Shown piece after piece: positions 46,201-53,960 of a DNA stretch of 64,000 nucleotides. Made by a program: the position numbers and the translations under genes. The notes beneath the pieces are model-generated. The model saw only the letters and a program-made list of their open reading frames with translations. It ran no database searches and was not told the DNA's origin. Position 1 is the stretch's first letter; every line of letters begins with the position of its first letter. The DNA comes from Thermomonospora echinospora. GTDB taxonomy: Bacteria; Actinomycetota; Actinomycetes; Streptosporangiales; Streptosporangiaceae. The DNA is taken from the NCBI RefSeq assembly GCF_900108175.1, contig NZ_FNVO01000007.1, forward strand, positions 161,866-225,865, given 5' to 3'.

Positions 46201-48075
46201 AGTCGACCGGACATCGACGGCACCGGCCATGGGCAGGTGGATTCCGTACGCTCCGCTGTGCCAGGCGGCTTCCATGACGGCGGCGTTGCGCCACGGGCGC
46301 GGGTCGTGGCGGGGCAGTGGCTGGTGGAGCTGGAAGGGGCGCGACGGGTCATCCGGGTGCGGGTCGCGGGTGCCGAGCGCTGGGCGGCGGTGGAGGACGC
46401 CGGGCGACTGCGGGACGCCCTCGGGGTGCCGCTGCCGGTCGGCGTGCCGGAGGCGTTCCTGGAGGTCGCCGATGATCCGCTGGGCGATTTGGTGTGGCGG
46501 TACGCCCGCACCCACGGTCCGTTCCGGGCGGGTGACGTGGCGGTGCGGTTCGGGCTGGGGCCCGCGGTGGTGCTGGAGGCGCTGCGGCGGCAGGCGGCCG
46601 CCGGCCGCGTCGTCGAGGGCGAGTTCCTGCCGGTGGAGGCCTTGTCCGGGCCGGTCGGCAGCGAGTGGTGCGACACCGGCGTGCTGCGGACGCTGCGGCG
46701 CCGCTGCCTGGCCCGGCTGCGGGCGGAGGTGGAGCCGTCGCCGCCCGAGGCGCTGGGCCGGTTCCTGCCCGCCTGGCACGGTGTCGGTGCCGGCCGGCTG
46801 CGCGGCATGGACGCCCTGGTCCAGGCGATCGAGCAGGTGCAGGGCGCGGCGGTGCCCGCCTCGGCGCTGGAGTCGCTGGTGCTGCCATCACGGGTGCCGG
46901 GCTACTCCCCCGCGCTGCTGGACGAGCTGACGTCGGCCGGTGAGGTGGTGTGGGCCGGGCAGGGCGCGCTGCCTGGCGGGGACGGCTGGATCTCGCTGTA
47001 CCTGGCCGACACCGCGCCGCTGCTCATGCCGGAGCCGGTCGAGATCACGCTGACGCCGGTGCACGAGGCCGCGCTGGAGGCGCTGTCCGGCGGCGGCGCG
47101 CTGTTCTTCCGCACGCTGTCGGACCGGGTGAACGCGGTGGGCGCGCAGGCCGCCGACCAGGACCTGGTGGCGGCCCTGTGGGACTTGGTGTGGGCGGGAT
47201 ACCTGACCAACGACACCCTGGCGCCGCTGCGTGCCGCGCTCGGCTCGGGCCGTCCGGCGCACCGGCCCCGCCCGTCCCGGCGCGGCCGCCCGGTGCTGCC
47301 GTCCCGGACAGGCCCGCCGACCGTGGCCGGGCGCTGGTGGCTGCTGCCCGACAGGGAGGACGACCGGACCCGCCGCTCGCACGCGCTCGCCGAGACGCTG
47401 CTGGAACGCCACGGCGTCGTGATCCGGGGGGCAGTGGCTGCCGAGCGCGCCCCCGGCGGGTTCGCGGCCGTCTATCCGGTCCTGCGGGCGCTGGAGGAGG
47501 CCGGCCGCTGCCGCCGCGGCTACTTCGTGGAAGGGCTGGGCGCCGCCCAGTTCGCGCTCCCCGGCGCCGTGGACCGGCTGCGGGCCCTGCGCGAGCCGCC
47601 GGGCTTCGCGGAGGGCGGCCTGTCCGGCGACCCGTGGTCACCGGCCTCCGATCCCTGGAGCACCGGCCGCGCGCGTCCGGGCGAGGCCGCCCGGGACCGG
47701 CCGCGGGCCCTCGTGCTGGCCGCCGCCGATCCCGCCAATCCGTACGGCGCCGCCCTGCCCTGGCCGGAACGCGACGGCGAGGCCGCCGGCGGCCACAAGC
47801 CCGGCCGTAAGGCGGGGGCCCTGGTCGTCCTGGTCGACGGCGCCCTGGTCCTGTACATCGAACGGGGCGGCCGCACGCTCCTGTCGTGGGCCGACGAGCC
47901 GGGCGTCCTGCAGTCGGCGGCCGACGCCCTGGCCCTGGCCGTCCGGGAGGGGGCACTGGGCAAGCTCACGGTGGAACGCGCCGACGGGGAGTCCATCGGT
48001 TCGTCCCCGCTGGCCGAGGCCCTGGAGGCCGCGGGCTTCCACCCCACTCCTCGCGGTCTGCGCCTGCGCGCCTAG
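43237..48075 (+). CDS. lhr: Large helicase-related protein Lhr
   Basis: 1612-residue superfamily 2 3'-to-5' DNA helicase; mycobacterial Lhr is induced by DNA damage and unwinds RNA:DNA hybrids. Motif Q region PTDAQAGAWESI, Walker A APTGSGKT (45-52), DEVH box (Asp170), SATVRP (motif III), QRVGRAGH (motif VI), a winged helix and the Lhr-specific core, then the long C-terminal region. A low-complexity acidic linker (about 965-1025) separates the core from the C-terminal half. ATG 43237 gives MRDDVLERFSP. Longer than the roughly 1510 residues usual in mycobacteria because of linkers. Confidence 0.95.
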   Translation: MRDDVLERFSPATRAWFTGAFAGPTDAQAGAWESIAGGEHTLVVAPTGSGKTLAAFLWSLDRLATAPAPPSDRERRCRVLYVSPLKALAVDVERNLRAPLTGIRQSARRLGLPEPDVRVGVRSGDTPADERRRLVTRPPDILITTPESLFLMLTSQARQVLRGVDTVIVDEVHAVAGTKRGAHLALSLERLDALLERPAQRIGLSATVRPVEEVAAFLGGGTRPAQVVQPPRDKRFDLRIVVPVEDMGEPGLPQDGRAEPGAGVTPRRSLWPHVEERVLDLIEAHRSTIVFANSRRQAERLCGRLNELAYEREYGPVLPDGAVPAELMAQAGIARGAPQEVARAHHGSVSKEERAGIEEALKQGRLPAVVATSSLELGIDMGAVDLVVQVGSPPSVAGGLQRVGRAGHQVGAVSKGVIFPKYRGDLVQTAVVAERMGGGDIEELHYPRNPLDVLAQQIVAMVAMDEWPVDELEATVRRAAPFATLPRSALEATLDMLAGRYPSEEFGELRPRLVWDRVTGTLRGRPGAQRLAVTSGGTIPDRGLFGVFLVGERTSRVGELDEEMVYESRVGDVFVLGASSWRIEDITPDRVLVSPAPGQPGKLPFWHGDSPGRPAELGRALGAFTRELSRLPRERAAERARAAGLDEWAAGNLVAYLDEQREATGHVPDDRTLVVERFRDELGDWRLVVHSPFGARVHAPWALAIAARLRERYGVDAQAMHADDGIVLRIPDSDEPPRLDLAVFDPDDIERIVVDELGSSALFAARFRECAARSLLLPRRRPDRRMPLWQQRQRAAQLLSVASKYASFPIVLETMRECLQDVFDVPGLVGLMRDLAGRKTRMVEVETPEPSPYARSLLFHYVGAFMYEGDAPLAERRAQALALDSALLAELLGQADLRELLDPEVVAETERELQRLAADRRARDAEGVADLLRALGPLSTEEVAARIVPPPAEAPAGAGDRVVLREHPSPAAVEADETPDGDRDGRHPSRPDIDGTGHGQVDSVRSAVPGGFHDGGVAPRARVVAGQWLVELEGARRVIRVRVAGAERWAAVEDAGRLRDALGVPLPVGVPEAFLEVADDPLGDLVWRYARTHGPFRAGDVAVRFGLGPAVVLEALRRQAAAGRVVEGEFLPVEALSGPVGSEWCDTGVLRTLRRRCLARLRAEVEPSPPEALGRFLPAWHGVGAGRLRGMDALVQAIEQVQGAAVPASALESLVLPSRVPGYSPALLDELTSAGEVVWAGQGALPGGDGWISLYLADTAPLLMPEPVEITLTPVHEAALEALSGGGALFFRTLSDRVNAVGAQAADQDLVAALWDLVWAGYLTNDTLAPLRAALGSGRPAHRPRPSRRGRPVLPSRTGPPTVAGRWWLLPDREDDRTRRSHALAETLLERHGVVIRGAVAAERAPGGFAAVYPVLRALEEAGRCRRGYFVEGLGAAQFALPGAVDRLRALREPPGFAEGGLSGDPWSPASDPWSTGRARPGEAARDRPRALVLAAADPANPYGAALPWPERDGEAAGGHKPGRKAGALVVLVDGALVLYIERGGRTLLSWADEPGVLQSAADALALAVREGALGKLTVERADGESIGSSPLAEALEAAGFHPTPRGLRLRA

Positions 48076-48085
48076 CACGGTGGCC

Positions 48086-48101
48086 CCCGGCGTTCGCCGG
48101 G
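48086..48101 (+). terminator. Hairpin after lhr
   Basis: CCCGGCG TT CGCCGGG, 10 bp after the lhr stop. The following stretch to 48414 (about 310 bp) contains no recognised gene. Confidence 0.6.
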
Positions 48102-48414
48102 TCGGTACGGCCGAGGCCGTCGACATGGCTGGGATGGGGCGCGCGATCCGGCCCTCCGGACGCCGTGGCCGCCCGGTGAACACCGCGACGGCCCCGGGCG
48201 GGTGCGGCGCGGGGTGACGGCCGCCGGGGCGGGGCGGGGCGTTCTGATGAAAAGGGCAGCGGAGGTTCAGCGAACGCCAAGAGTTCGGTCCCACCTTGGG
48301 AAGAACACGAATCATCCTTGCGGCGGATACCCAGTGCGGGTGTGTTCTGAAACCATTGAGGTCAACGGGGTCAGTGGTGGCGGGGGGAAAGTCACCGCAG
48401 AACGGGGAGCAGTC

Positions 48415-48552
48415 ATGACACCGACAGCACGGTGGGCCATCGCACAGCGGCGCAAGCGCCAGGTGATCACCCGTACGGTCCGCGACCGGGCCATACACGA
48501 TCCACGGCGCCGGGAGCCCGTCCTGGCACAGGTCTCCACCACGAAGAAGTAA
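48415..48552 (+). CDS. Small basic protein of unknown function
   Basis: 45 residues, about one third Arg/Lys: MTPTARWAIAQRRKRQVITR, ending VSTTKK. GGGGAG stands 7 nt before the ATG, and a perfect 8-bp hairpin (48560-48579) starts 7 bp after the stop, so it has both ends of a real transcription unit. No homologue is recognised; a nucleic-acid-binding role would only be a guess from charge. Confidence 0.5.
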   Translation: MTPTARWAIAQRRKRQVITRTVRDRAIHDPRRREPVLAQVSTTKK

Positions 48553-48559
48553 CCCACGA

Positions 48560-48579
48560 CGTCCGGGACGCCCCGGACG
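48560..48579 (+). terminator. Hairpin after the 45-residue gene
   Basis: CGTCCGGG / CCCGGACG, a perfect 8-bp stem with a 4-nt loop, right after the stop codon. Confidence 0.6.
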
Positions 48580-48679
48580 CGACTCCGGCCCGACCCCGCC
48601 GTGGTCACGCGATCTCCGGAACGCGCGACCACGGCGGATCCGTTTTCCGGGCATTCCCCCGGCGTGACCCGCCGCGCCG

Positions 48680-48777
48680 CCTCCCCACCGTGTCACCTCT
48701 CCGCTGCGCCACCTCCCCACCGCACCGCCTCTCCGCTGCGCCACCTCCTCATCGCGCCGCCTCCTCACCGTGCCGCA
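48680..48777. repeat. C-rich degenerate tandem repeat
   Basis: About three copies of a 30-bp unit containing CCTCTCCGCTGCGCCACCTC, in an otherwise gene-free 348-bp gap (48553-48900). Confidence 0.7.
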
Positions 48778-48843
48778 GCCGTATCAGCCGGTCGCCGCCG
48801 GACGTTCTCCGTCCTTGTCCAGAGGGTTCAAGGAACGCCCCAG

Positions 48844-48886
48844 GTCAACCTTCGTTGACAATCCTCGGTCGTCAACATAAGTTGAC
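48844..48886 (+). promoter_or_regulatory. Twin palindromic operators, GTCAAC-N4-GTTGAC
   Basis: Two perfect 16-bp dyads at 48844-48859 (spacer CTTC) and 48871-48886 (spacer ATAA), centre-to-centre 27 bp. The second ends 14 bp before the ATG of the HTH gene, next to its AGGAGG. A dimeric regulator binding both would block transcription or translation of this gene. Autoregulation by the HTH protein is inferred. Confidence 0.8.
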
Positions 48887-48900
48887 CCCAGGAGGTGGAG

Positions 48901-49104
48901 ATGACGCGTACCGGCTTCTATGAGGACGAGGACCCGCTGGCGGAGCTGCGAGCACTGGCGCGGGCGCGGCGGGAGCTGGAGCGGTCGCTGGCCGTCGGCG
49001 TCCGCCGGGCCCGCAACCGCGGGATCTCCTGGCGGCTCATTGCGATGACCTTCGGGACGAGGCCACGGACCCTGCGCCGCCGCTACGGGGGACGCAAGCA
49101 CTGA
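48901..49104 (+). CDS. Small helix-turn-helix protein
   Basis: 67 residues. The N-terminal acidic stretch (YEDEDPLAELRALARARREL) forms a probable dimerisation helix. The C-terminal ISWRLIAMTFGTRPRTLRRRYG is a helix-turn-helix of the sigma-70 region 4/resolvase kind. A perfect AGGAGG sits 5 nt before the ATG. It is preceded by two GTCAAC-N4-GTTGAC operators. In related actinobacterial cases such proteins are autoregulators next to Clp or ATPase genes, but here no partner gene follows. Confidence 0.8.
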   Translation: MTRTGFYEDEDPLAELRALARARRELERSLAVGVRRARNRGISWRLIAMTFGTRPRTLRRRYGGRKH

Positions 49105-49368
49105 CGGCCCCCTGCCCTGGACCGGACGAGCGCGCCGCCCGCCGGCCGGGTGGGGCGGGTGATCGGTAACAAGCCGTTCATCGTGATTTGACAGGCGGTC
49201 AACGCGGGCCCTCCAGGATGGGGGCATCCGAGCACGGGCGTCGGTGACGTCCCGGATGGCCGTCGGCCGGTGATCGGGCAGCGCGTGGAAACCGCAACGG
49301 CGCGGCCACGCACCGCACCGGTGGACGGGGGCCCGAAGTGGCATCGGGCCCGGCTCGCGCCCATGGCA

Positions 49369-49405
49369 CGCCAGGACCCCGGTCCTTCGCACCGGGGTCC
49401 TGGCG
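49369..49405. terminator. Perfect 15-bp terminator hairpin of the ROK gene
   Basis: CGCCAGGACCCCGGT pairs exactly with 49391-49405 across a 7-nt loop, 15 bp beyond the ROK stop. It is symmetrical, so it could also stop transcripts from the plus-strand HTH gene. Gap 49105-49368 also holds a TTGAC-N5-GTCAA dyad at 49188-49202. Confidence 0.75.
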
Positions 49406-49419
49406 CCGCAGCGGCGGGA

Positions 49420-50610
49420 TCAGTCCGCCGTGGCGGAGAAGACCTCCTCGCGGGCCTGTTCCAGGGCGGCGTGCAGGGCGCCCCGCAGCACCGGGTTGCC
49501 CTCGACCTCGGTGACCGCCACGCGCGGACGGGTCGGGCAGATCCGGCCCACGGCCTGCTCGATACGCTCGGCGAGCGGAGCGCCGCCGGCCCGGCCGAGC
49601 TGGCCCGACAGCACGACCAGGCCCGGGTCCAGCACGATGTTGACCGAGGCGACGCCGTAGGAGATGCGGACGGCCAGTTCGTCCAGGAAGGACCCGCCGC
49701 GCGCGATATCGGCGGCGGCCTCGCGCACACACTCCACGGCGGTGGCCCCGGTCAGTCCGTGGGAGCGTGCCAGGGCCAGCACCGCGTCTGCGCCGACCAG
49801 GGAGCCGAGGCCGCCGGCCAGCGCGGGCGTGCCCCAGGAGATCGACTCGGTGACGGCGTCGGGCAGCGGAACGCCGGGAACGGGCAGATAGCCGATCTCG
49901 CCCGCGCCGCCGGACACGCCCCGGTGCAGGCGGCCGCCCAGCATCACCGACAGGCCGATGCCCCGGTCGCACCACATCAGCGCGAAGTCCTCGGCGTCGC
50001 GGGCCGCCCCGTAGGCCCGCTCGGCGAGGGCTGCGAGGTTGACGTCGTTCTCGAGCACCACTGGCCGGCGCAGATCGGTGCGCAGCCCGGCCAGCACGCC
50101 CTCGTGCCAGGCGGGCAGGTCGAAGACGAACTGCACGTCCCCGCTGCGCGGATCGACCACACCCGGGGTGCCGATGACGAAGGCGTTCAGCCGGCCCAGC
50201 GCGACGCGCGCCGACCGGCACGCCTTGACCACGGCGTTGTGCACCACCTTGACCGGATCGTCGGCGCCGTTGGGGTCCCCGGTGACCTGGGCGATCAGCC
50301 GGCCGGTGATGTCGGCGATGCCCGCCGTCACCCCGTGCGGCCCGACCTCCAGGCCGGCGACGTAGGCGCTGGCCGGCACCACGGCGTACAGCGCGGCGTT
50401 GGGCCCCCGCCCGCCCGCCTGCTCCCCCACCACCTCGACCAGCCCGCGCTCCTCCAGGCGGGCCAGCAGCTGGGAGGCGGTGACCTTGGACAGGCCGGTG
50501 TGCCGCCCGATCTGCGCGCGGGTCAGCGGCCCCTGGTCGATCAGGAGTTCCAGCGCCGCACGGTCGTTGAGCTCGCGCAGCAGCCGCGGCGTCCCCGGGC
50601 GGTTGGCCAT
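49420..50610 (-). CDS. ROK family transcriptional regulator
   Basis: 396 residues: an N-terminal winged helix (ALELLIDQGPLTRAQIGRHTGLSKVTASQLLARLEERGLV) and a ROK sugar-kinase-like domain with VIGTPGVVDPRSG, ENDVNLAALAER and SGGAGEIGYLP. The usual ROK zinc cysteine motif (CxCGxxGC) is absent. It probably represses the divergent amino-sugar operon until a sugar binds. ATG 50610. An operator-like dyad lies 40 bp upstream. Confidence 0.9.
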   Translation of the reverse strand: MANRPGTPRLLRELNDRAALELLIDQGPLTRAQIGRHTGLSKVTASQLLARLEERGLVEVVGEQAGGRGPNAALYAVVPASAYVAGLEVGPHGVTAGIADITGRLIAQVTGDPNGADDPVKVVHNAVVKACRSARVALGRLNAFVIGTPGVVDPRSGDVQFVFDLPAWHEGVLAGLRTDLRRPVVLENDVNLAALAERAYGAARDAEDFALMWCDRGIGLSVMLGGRLHRGVSGGAGEIGYLPVPGVPLPDAVTESISWGTPALAGGLGSLVGADAVLALARSHGLTGATAVECVREAAADIARGGSFLDELAVRISYGVASVNIVLDPGLVVLSGQLGRAGGAPLAERIEQAVGRICPTRPRVAVTEVEGNPVLRGALHAALEQAREEVFSATAD

Positions 50611-50650
50611 CTTCGCGACTCCTTGGTCTCAATCTGCTAACGAGCAGTAT

Positions 50651-50673
50651 TTCTTAGGAAAGTTTCTTGTTAG
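50651..50673. promoter_or_regulatory. ROK-type operator
   Basis: TTCTTAGGAAAGTTTCTTG contains TTAGGAAA-N-TTTCTT, an imperfect dyad of the AGGAAA/TTTCCT kind associated with actinobacterial ROK regulators. A+T-rich against the GC-rich background. Confidence 0.6.
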
Positions 50674-50782
50674 TTTACCGCCCAAGCGCCCACCGGCCCC
50701 ACCCGGGGGACCGGTGGTCGCGCGCAGAGCGCCGAGCAGCAGGCGCCCCGCGGCCAGTGCGAGACGAGCCGGGCAAGGCCGA

Positions 50783-50801
50783 CCTTAAGGGGTGGTTAAG
50801 G
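50783..50801 (+). promoter_or_regulatory. Second dyad upstream of the sugar operon
   Basis: CCTTAA-N7-TTAAGG, a perfect 6-bp dyad 64 bp before the binding-protein start. It could be an operator of another regulator or a promoter element. Confidence 0.4.
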
Positions 50802-50864
50802 CCCTGTCAGGCCGTACAGCTTGGGGGATGCACTCATGCGAGGGCACGCCGGAAAGGATCCCAG

Positions 50865-52130
50865 GTGAGGTTCATCAAGATTGCGGCCACCGCGGCCGCG
50901 ATCGCCCTGGCCGCCACGGCCTGTGGCGGGGACGAGGGCAACGACGAGGCCGGCGCCGCAGCCCCGGCCAAGCTGAACGTGTGGATGATGGGTGAGGGCA
51001 CCCCGGAACAGACCGCGTTCCTGGACGGGGTGGAGACCGAGTTCCGCAAGAAGCACCCGAACACCGACGTGGTGATCAAGTACGTGCCGTGGCCGCAGGT
51101 CGCCACCACCTTCCAGAAGGCCATCGCCGGCGGCGAGGGCCCGGACGTCACCGAGATCGGCAACACCGACGTCCAGTCGCACATCGAGCAGGGCAACCTG
51201 GCCGACATCTCCGACAACTTCGCCAAGTGGGCCGACGGCGCGTCCCTCAACAAGACCGCGCTGGCCAACGACCAGGGCGACGGCAAGACCTACGCGGTGC
51301 CCTGGTACGGCGGCGTGCGCGGCGTCTGGTACCGCACCGACTGGTTCTCCGAGCTGGGCATCACGCCGCCCAAGACCTGGGCCGAGCTGACCGCGGCCGC
51401 CAAGAAGATCCAGGACGAGAAGAAGGTCCCCGGCATTGGCGCGCCCAGCGACCAGACCAACGCCATCATGAGCTTCATCTGGGGCAACGGCGGCGACGTC
51501 GCGGTCAAGGAGGGCGACAAGTGGGTCGGTAAGCTCGACCAGCCCCAGGTCAAGGAGGCCATCGACTTCTACGCCGGCCTGGTGACCACCGAGAAGGTCG
51601 CGCCTGAGAAGTACATCGGCAAGAACGAGCTGCAAGGCCCGCAGCAGGACTTCGCGCTCGGCAAGCTCGGCATGTACATCGACGGCAGCTGGGCGCTGAA
51701 GGAGATGAAGAAGGTCTCCGAGAAGAACGCCGACAAGTGGAGCGTCTTCCCGATCCCGACCAAGACCGGCGGCAACGCCCCCGTGATGGCCGGCGGCTCC
51801 GACCTGGCGGTGTGGAAGAACACCAAGGCCAAGGACGTCGCCTTCGACTACATCACCGTGCTCAACAACAAGACCAACGCCCAGAAGTGGGCCGACTACA
51901 GCGGCTTCTCGTCCATGTTCACCGACGTGAAGTTCACCGACCCCAAGCTGGAGGCGTTCACCGCCATCGCCGCCAACACCAAGATGGCGCCGCTGAGCAC
52001 CGGCTGGGCCGACTTCGAGCAGACCAAGAAGGTCATCCCGAACACCGTCAAGGGCGTCATGCAGGGCAAGCCCAGCGCCGACGAGCTCAAGAAGGCCAAC
52101 GAGCAGGCCAACACGCTGCTCAACCCCTGA
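50865..52130 (+). CDS. Sugar ABC transporter substrate-binding lipoprotein (family 1)
   Basis: 421 residues; lipobox AATAC with Cys20. KLNVWMMGEG, GEGPDVTEIGNTDVQ, YAVPWYGGVRGVWYRTDWF and ALGKLGMYIDGSWAL are the family 1 signatures. GTG start preceded by AAAGGA. First gene of a four-gene operon that ends in an N-acetylhexosaminidase, so the ligand is probably N-acetylglucosamine, a chitooligosaccharide or a muropeptide sugar. This is inference from context. Confidence 0.9.
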   Translation: MRFIKIAATAAAIALAATACGGDEGNDEAGAAAPAKLNVWMMGEGTPEQTAFLDGVETEFRKKHPNTDVVIKYVPWPQVATTFQKAIAGGEGPDVTEIGNTDVQSHIEQGNLADISDNFAKWADGASLNKTALANDQGDGKTYAVPWYGGVRGVWYRTDWFSELGITPPKTWAELTAAAKKIQDEKKVPGIGAPSDQTNAIMSFIWGNGGDVAVKEGDKWVGKLDQPQVKEAIDFYAGLVTTEKVAPEKYIGKNELQGPQQDFALGKLGMYIDGSWALKEMKKVSEKNADKWSVFPIPTKTGGNAPVMAGGSDLAVWKNTKAKDVAFDYITVLNNKTNAQKWADYSGFSSMFTDVKFTDPKLEAFTAIAANTKMAPLSTGWADFEQTKKVIPNTVKGVMQGKPSADELKKANEQANTLLNP

Positions 52131-52149
52131 CGCCGAGATCGGACGGAAC

Positions 52150-53121
52150 ATGCTCGACACCGCCCCCGCGGTGGGGGCCGCGCCGGACCGGAGATCCTCC
52201 GGTCCGGCGCGGCCCCGCCGCCGCCCCCGCCCGGGGCCCTACCTGCTGATCGCGCCGACCCTGCTGGTCATCGCCACGCTGATGTTCTGGCCGATGGTGC
52301 AGATCGCGATCATGTCCTTCCAGAAGGTCGGCAACCGGCAGTTGGCCGGCGAGCCGGCCGAGCAGGTCGGCACCGAGAACTTCTCCACCATCCTGTCCGA
52401 CGACCTGTTCTGGCAGAGCCTGCGGCACACCGTGCTGTTCGCGGTCGTGGCGGTCTCGCTGACCCTGCTGCTGGGCACCCTGGTCGGGCTGCTGCTGCAC
52501 CGGCTGGGCCGGCGGATGTCGGCGTTCGTGGCGGCCGGGGTGATGGTCGCCTGGGCCACTCCGCCGATCACCGCGGCGATCATCTTCTACTGGCTGTTCG
52601 GCAGCACCGGCGGGGTCGTCAACTGGTTCCTGGACCTGCTGCCGGACGTCCTGGTGGGCGGGGACTGGATCGACCACAACTGGTTCGCCACCCCGTTGCG
52701 CACCTACACGGTGCTGACCGTGTGCGTGGTGTGGCAGTCGTTCCCGTTCGTGGCGGTCAGCGTGCTGGCCGGGCTCAAGAGCCTGCCCGGCGAGCTGCTG
52801 GAGGCGGCGCGGGTGGACGGGGCCTCGGCCTGGCGCTCGTTCTGGCAGATCACCTTCCCGCTGCTGCGGCCGATCTTCCTGGTGCTGCTGGTGCTGTCGA
52901 TCATCTGGGACTTCAAGGTCTTCACCCAGCTGTTCATCATGTCCGGGATGGCCAACCGGGACGCCTTCAACCTGTCGCTGTACGCCTACTCCGAGGCGTT
53001 CGGCGGGATGAACGCCAAGCTCGGGATGGGCTCGGCGATCGCGACGGTGCTCACGCTGCTGCTGCTGGCGGTCACCGCCGTGTACGTGCGGATCATGGTG
53101 CGGCAGGGGGAGACCTCATGA
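52150..53121 (+). CDS. Sugar ABC transporter permease (MalF type)
   Basis: 323 residues with six helices. A hydrophilic 35-residue tail precedes YLLIAPTLLVIATLMFWPMV. The EAA loop (ELLEAARVDGASAWRSFWQI) is canonical. A perfect 20-bp DNA hairpin (52174-52216) lies inside codons 9-23, just after the start. ATG 52150 has GGACGG upstream; overlaps the next permease by ATGA. Confidence 0.92.
   Translation: MLDTAPAVGAAPDRRSSGPARPRRRPRPGPYLLIAPTLLVIATLMFWPMVQIAIMSFQKVGNRQLAGEPAEQVGTENFSTILSDDLFWQSLRHTVLFAVVAVSLTLLLGTLVGLLLHRLGRRMSAFVAAGVMVAWATPPITAAIIFYWLFGSTGGVVNWFLDLLPDVLVGGDWIDHNWFATPLRTYTVLTVCVVWQSFPFVAVSVLAGLKSLPGELLEAARVDGASAWRSFWQITFPLLRPIFLVLLVLSIIWDFKVFTQLFIMSGMANRDAFNLSLYAYSEAFGGMNAKLGMGSAIATVLTLLLLAVTAVYVRIMVRQGETS
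52174..52216 (+). promoter_or_regulatory. Perfect 20-bp hairpin in the 5' end of the permease gene
   Basis: GGGGCCGCGCCGGACCGGAG pairs exactly with 52197-52216, loop ATC. It follows the binding-protein gene by 43 bp and begins 24 bp after the permease ATG. Likely an attenuator or RNase-blocking structure favouring binding-protein expression. Confidence 0.75.
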
Positions 53122-53960
53122 ACGGCCGGACGGTGCGGCGGTACGGGCTCAACGCGCTGGGGCTGGCGGTGTTCGCCGTGGCGGTGTTCCCGGTGGCCTG
53201 GATGATCTCCACCGCGTTCAAGCCCAACGAGGAGATCTTCAGCACCACCCCGCGCCCGCTGCCGGCCGAGCCGACCCTGGAGCACTTCGACTACGTGCTG
53301 GGCAACGGGATCGCCGAGGTCTCCTTCTGGACGTACCTGCGCAACAGCGCACTGCTGGCCCTGGCGACGGTGCTGGTGTCGGGGCTGCTGGCGGTGCTGG
53401 CCGCCACCGCGGTCGCCCGGTTCCGGTTCCGCTTCCGGACCACCTTCCTGATCATGCTGCTGGTGGTGCAGATGGTGCCGCTGGAGGCGCTGGTGATCCC
53501 ACTGTTCCTGGATCTCAAACAGCTCGGCATGATCAACAGCCTGGCCGGGCTGGCGGTCGTCTACATCGGGTTCGCGCTGCCGTTCTCCATCTGGATGCTG
53601 CGCGGCTTCGTGGCCGCAGTGCCCCGCGAACTGGAGGAGGCGGCGGCCATCGACGGGGCCGGCCCGGTGCGGACCTTCCTGCGGGTGCTGCTGCCGCTGA
53701 TCGCACCGGGGCTGGTGGCCACCAGCATCTTCTCCTTCATCACCGCCTGGAACGAGTTCATCTTCGCCTTCACGTTCCTCGACGACCAGGACAAGTACAC
53801 CCTGCCGGTGATGATGCAGTACTTCTTCGGCAACGCCAGCAACGAGTGGGGCCCGATCATGGCCGCCTCCACCCTGCTGACCCTGCCGGTGATCGCCTTC
53901 TTCCTGATCGTGCAGCGCCGGATGGTCTCCGGCCTGACCACCGGAGCCGTCAAAGGATGA
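53118..53960 (+). CDS. Sugar ABC transporter permease (MalG type)
   Basis: 280 residues, six helices: AVFPVAWMISTAFKPNEEIF at the N-terminus, the EAA loop ELEEAAAIDGAGPVRTFLRV, and the AWNEFIFAFTFLDD motif. Overlaps the upstream permease (ATGA) and the downstream nagZ (ATGA). No ATPase is present in the operon, so it must use a shared one such as MsiK, as is usual for actinobacterial sugar importers. Confidence 0.92.
   Translation: MNGRTVRRYGLNALGLAVFAVAVFPVAWMISTAFKPNEEIFSTTPRPLPAEPTLEHFDYVLGNGIAEVSFWTYLRNSALLALATVLVSGLLAVLAATAVARFRFRFRTTFLIMLLVVQMVPLEALVIPLFLDLKQLGMINSLAGLAVVYIGFALPFSIWMLRGFVAAVPRELEEAAAIDGAGPVRTFLRVLLPLIAPGLVATSIFSFITAWNEFIFAFTFLDDQDKYTLPVMMQYFFGNASNEWGPIMAASTLLTLPVIAFFLIVQRRMVSGLTTGAVKG

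Noticed and set aside
42961-46779. 1272-codon open minus-strand frame antisense to lhr
   Set aside because: Only its last 64 codons (DUF3046) are recognisable; the rest is low-complexity antisense of a high-GC gene with clear Lhr motifs on the other strand.
48312-48632. 106-codon minus-strand frame opposite the 45-residue gene
   Set aside because: The plus-strand gene has a Shine-Dalgarno and a terminator; the minus frame has neither.
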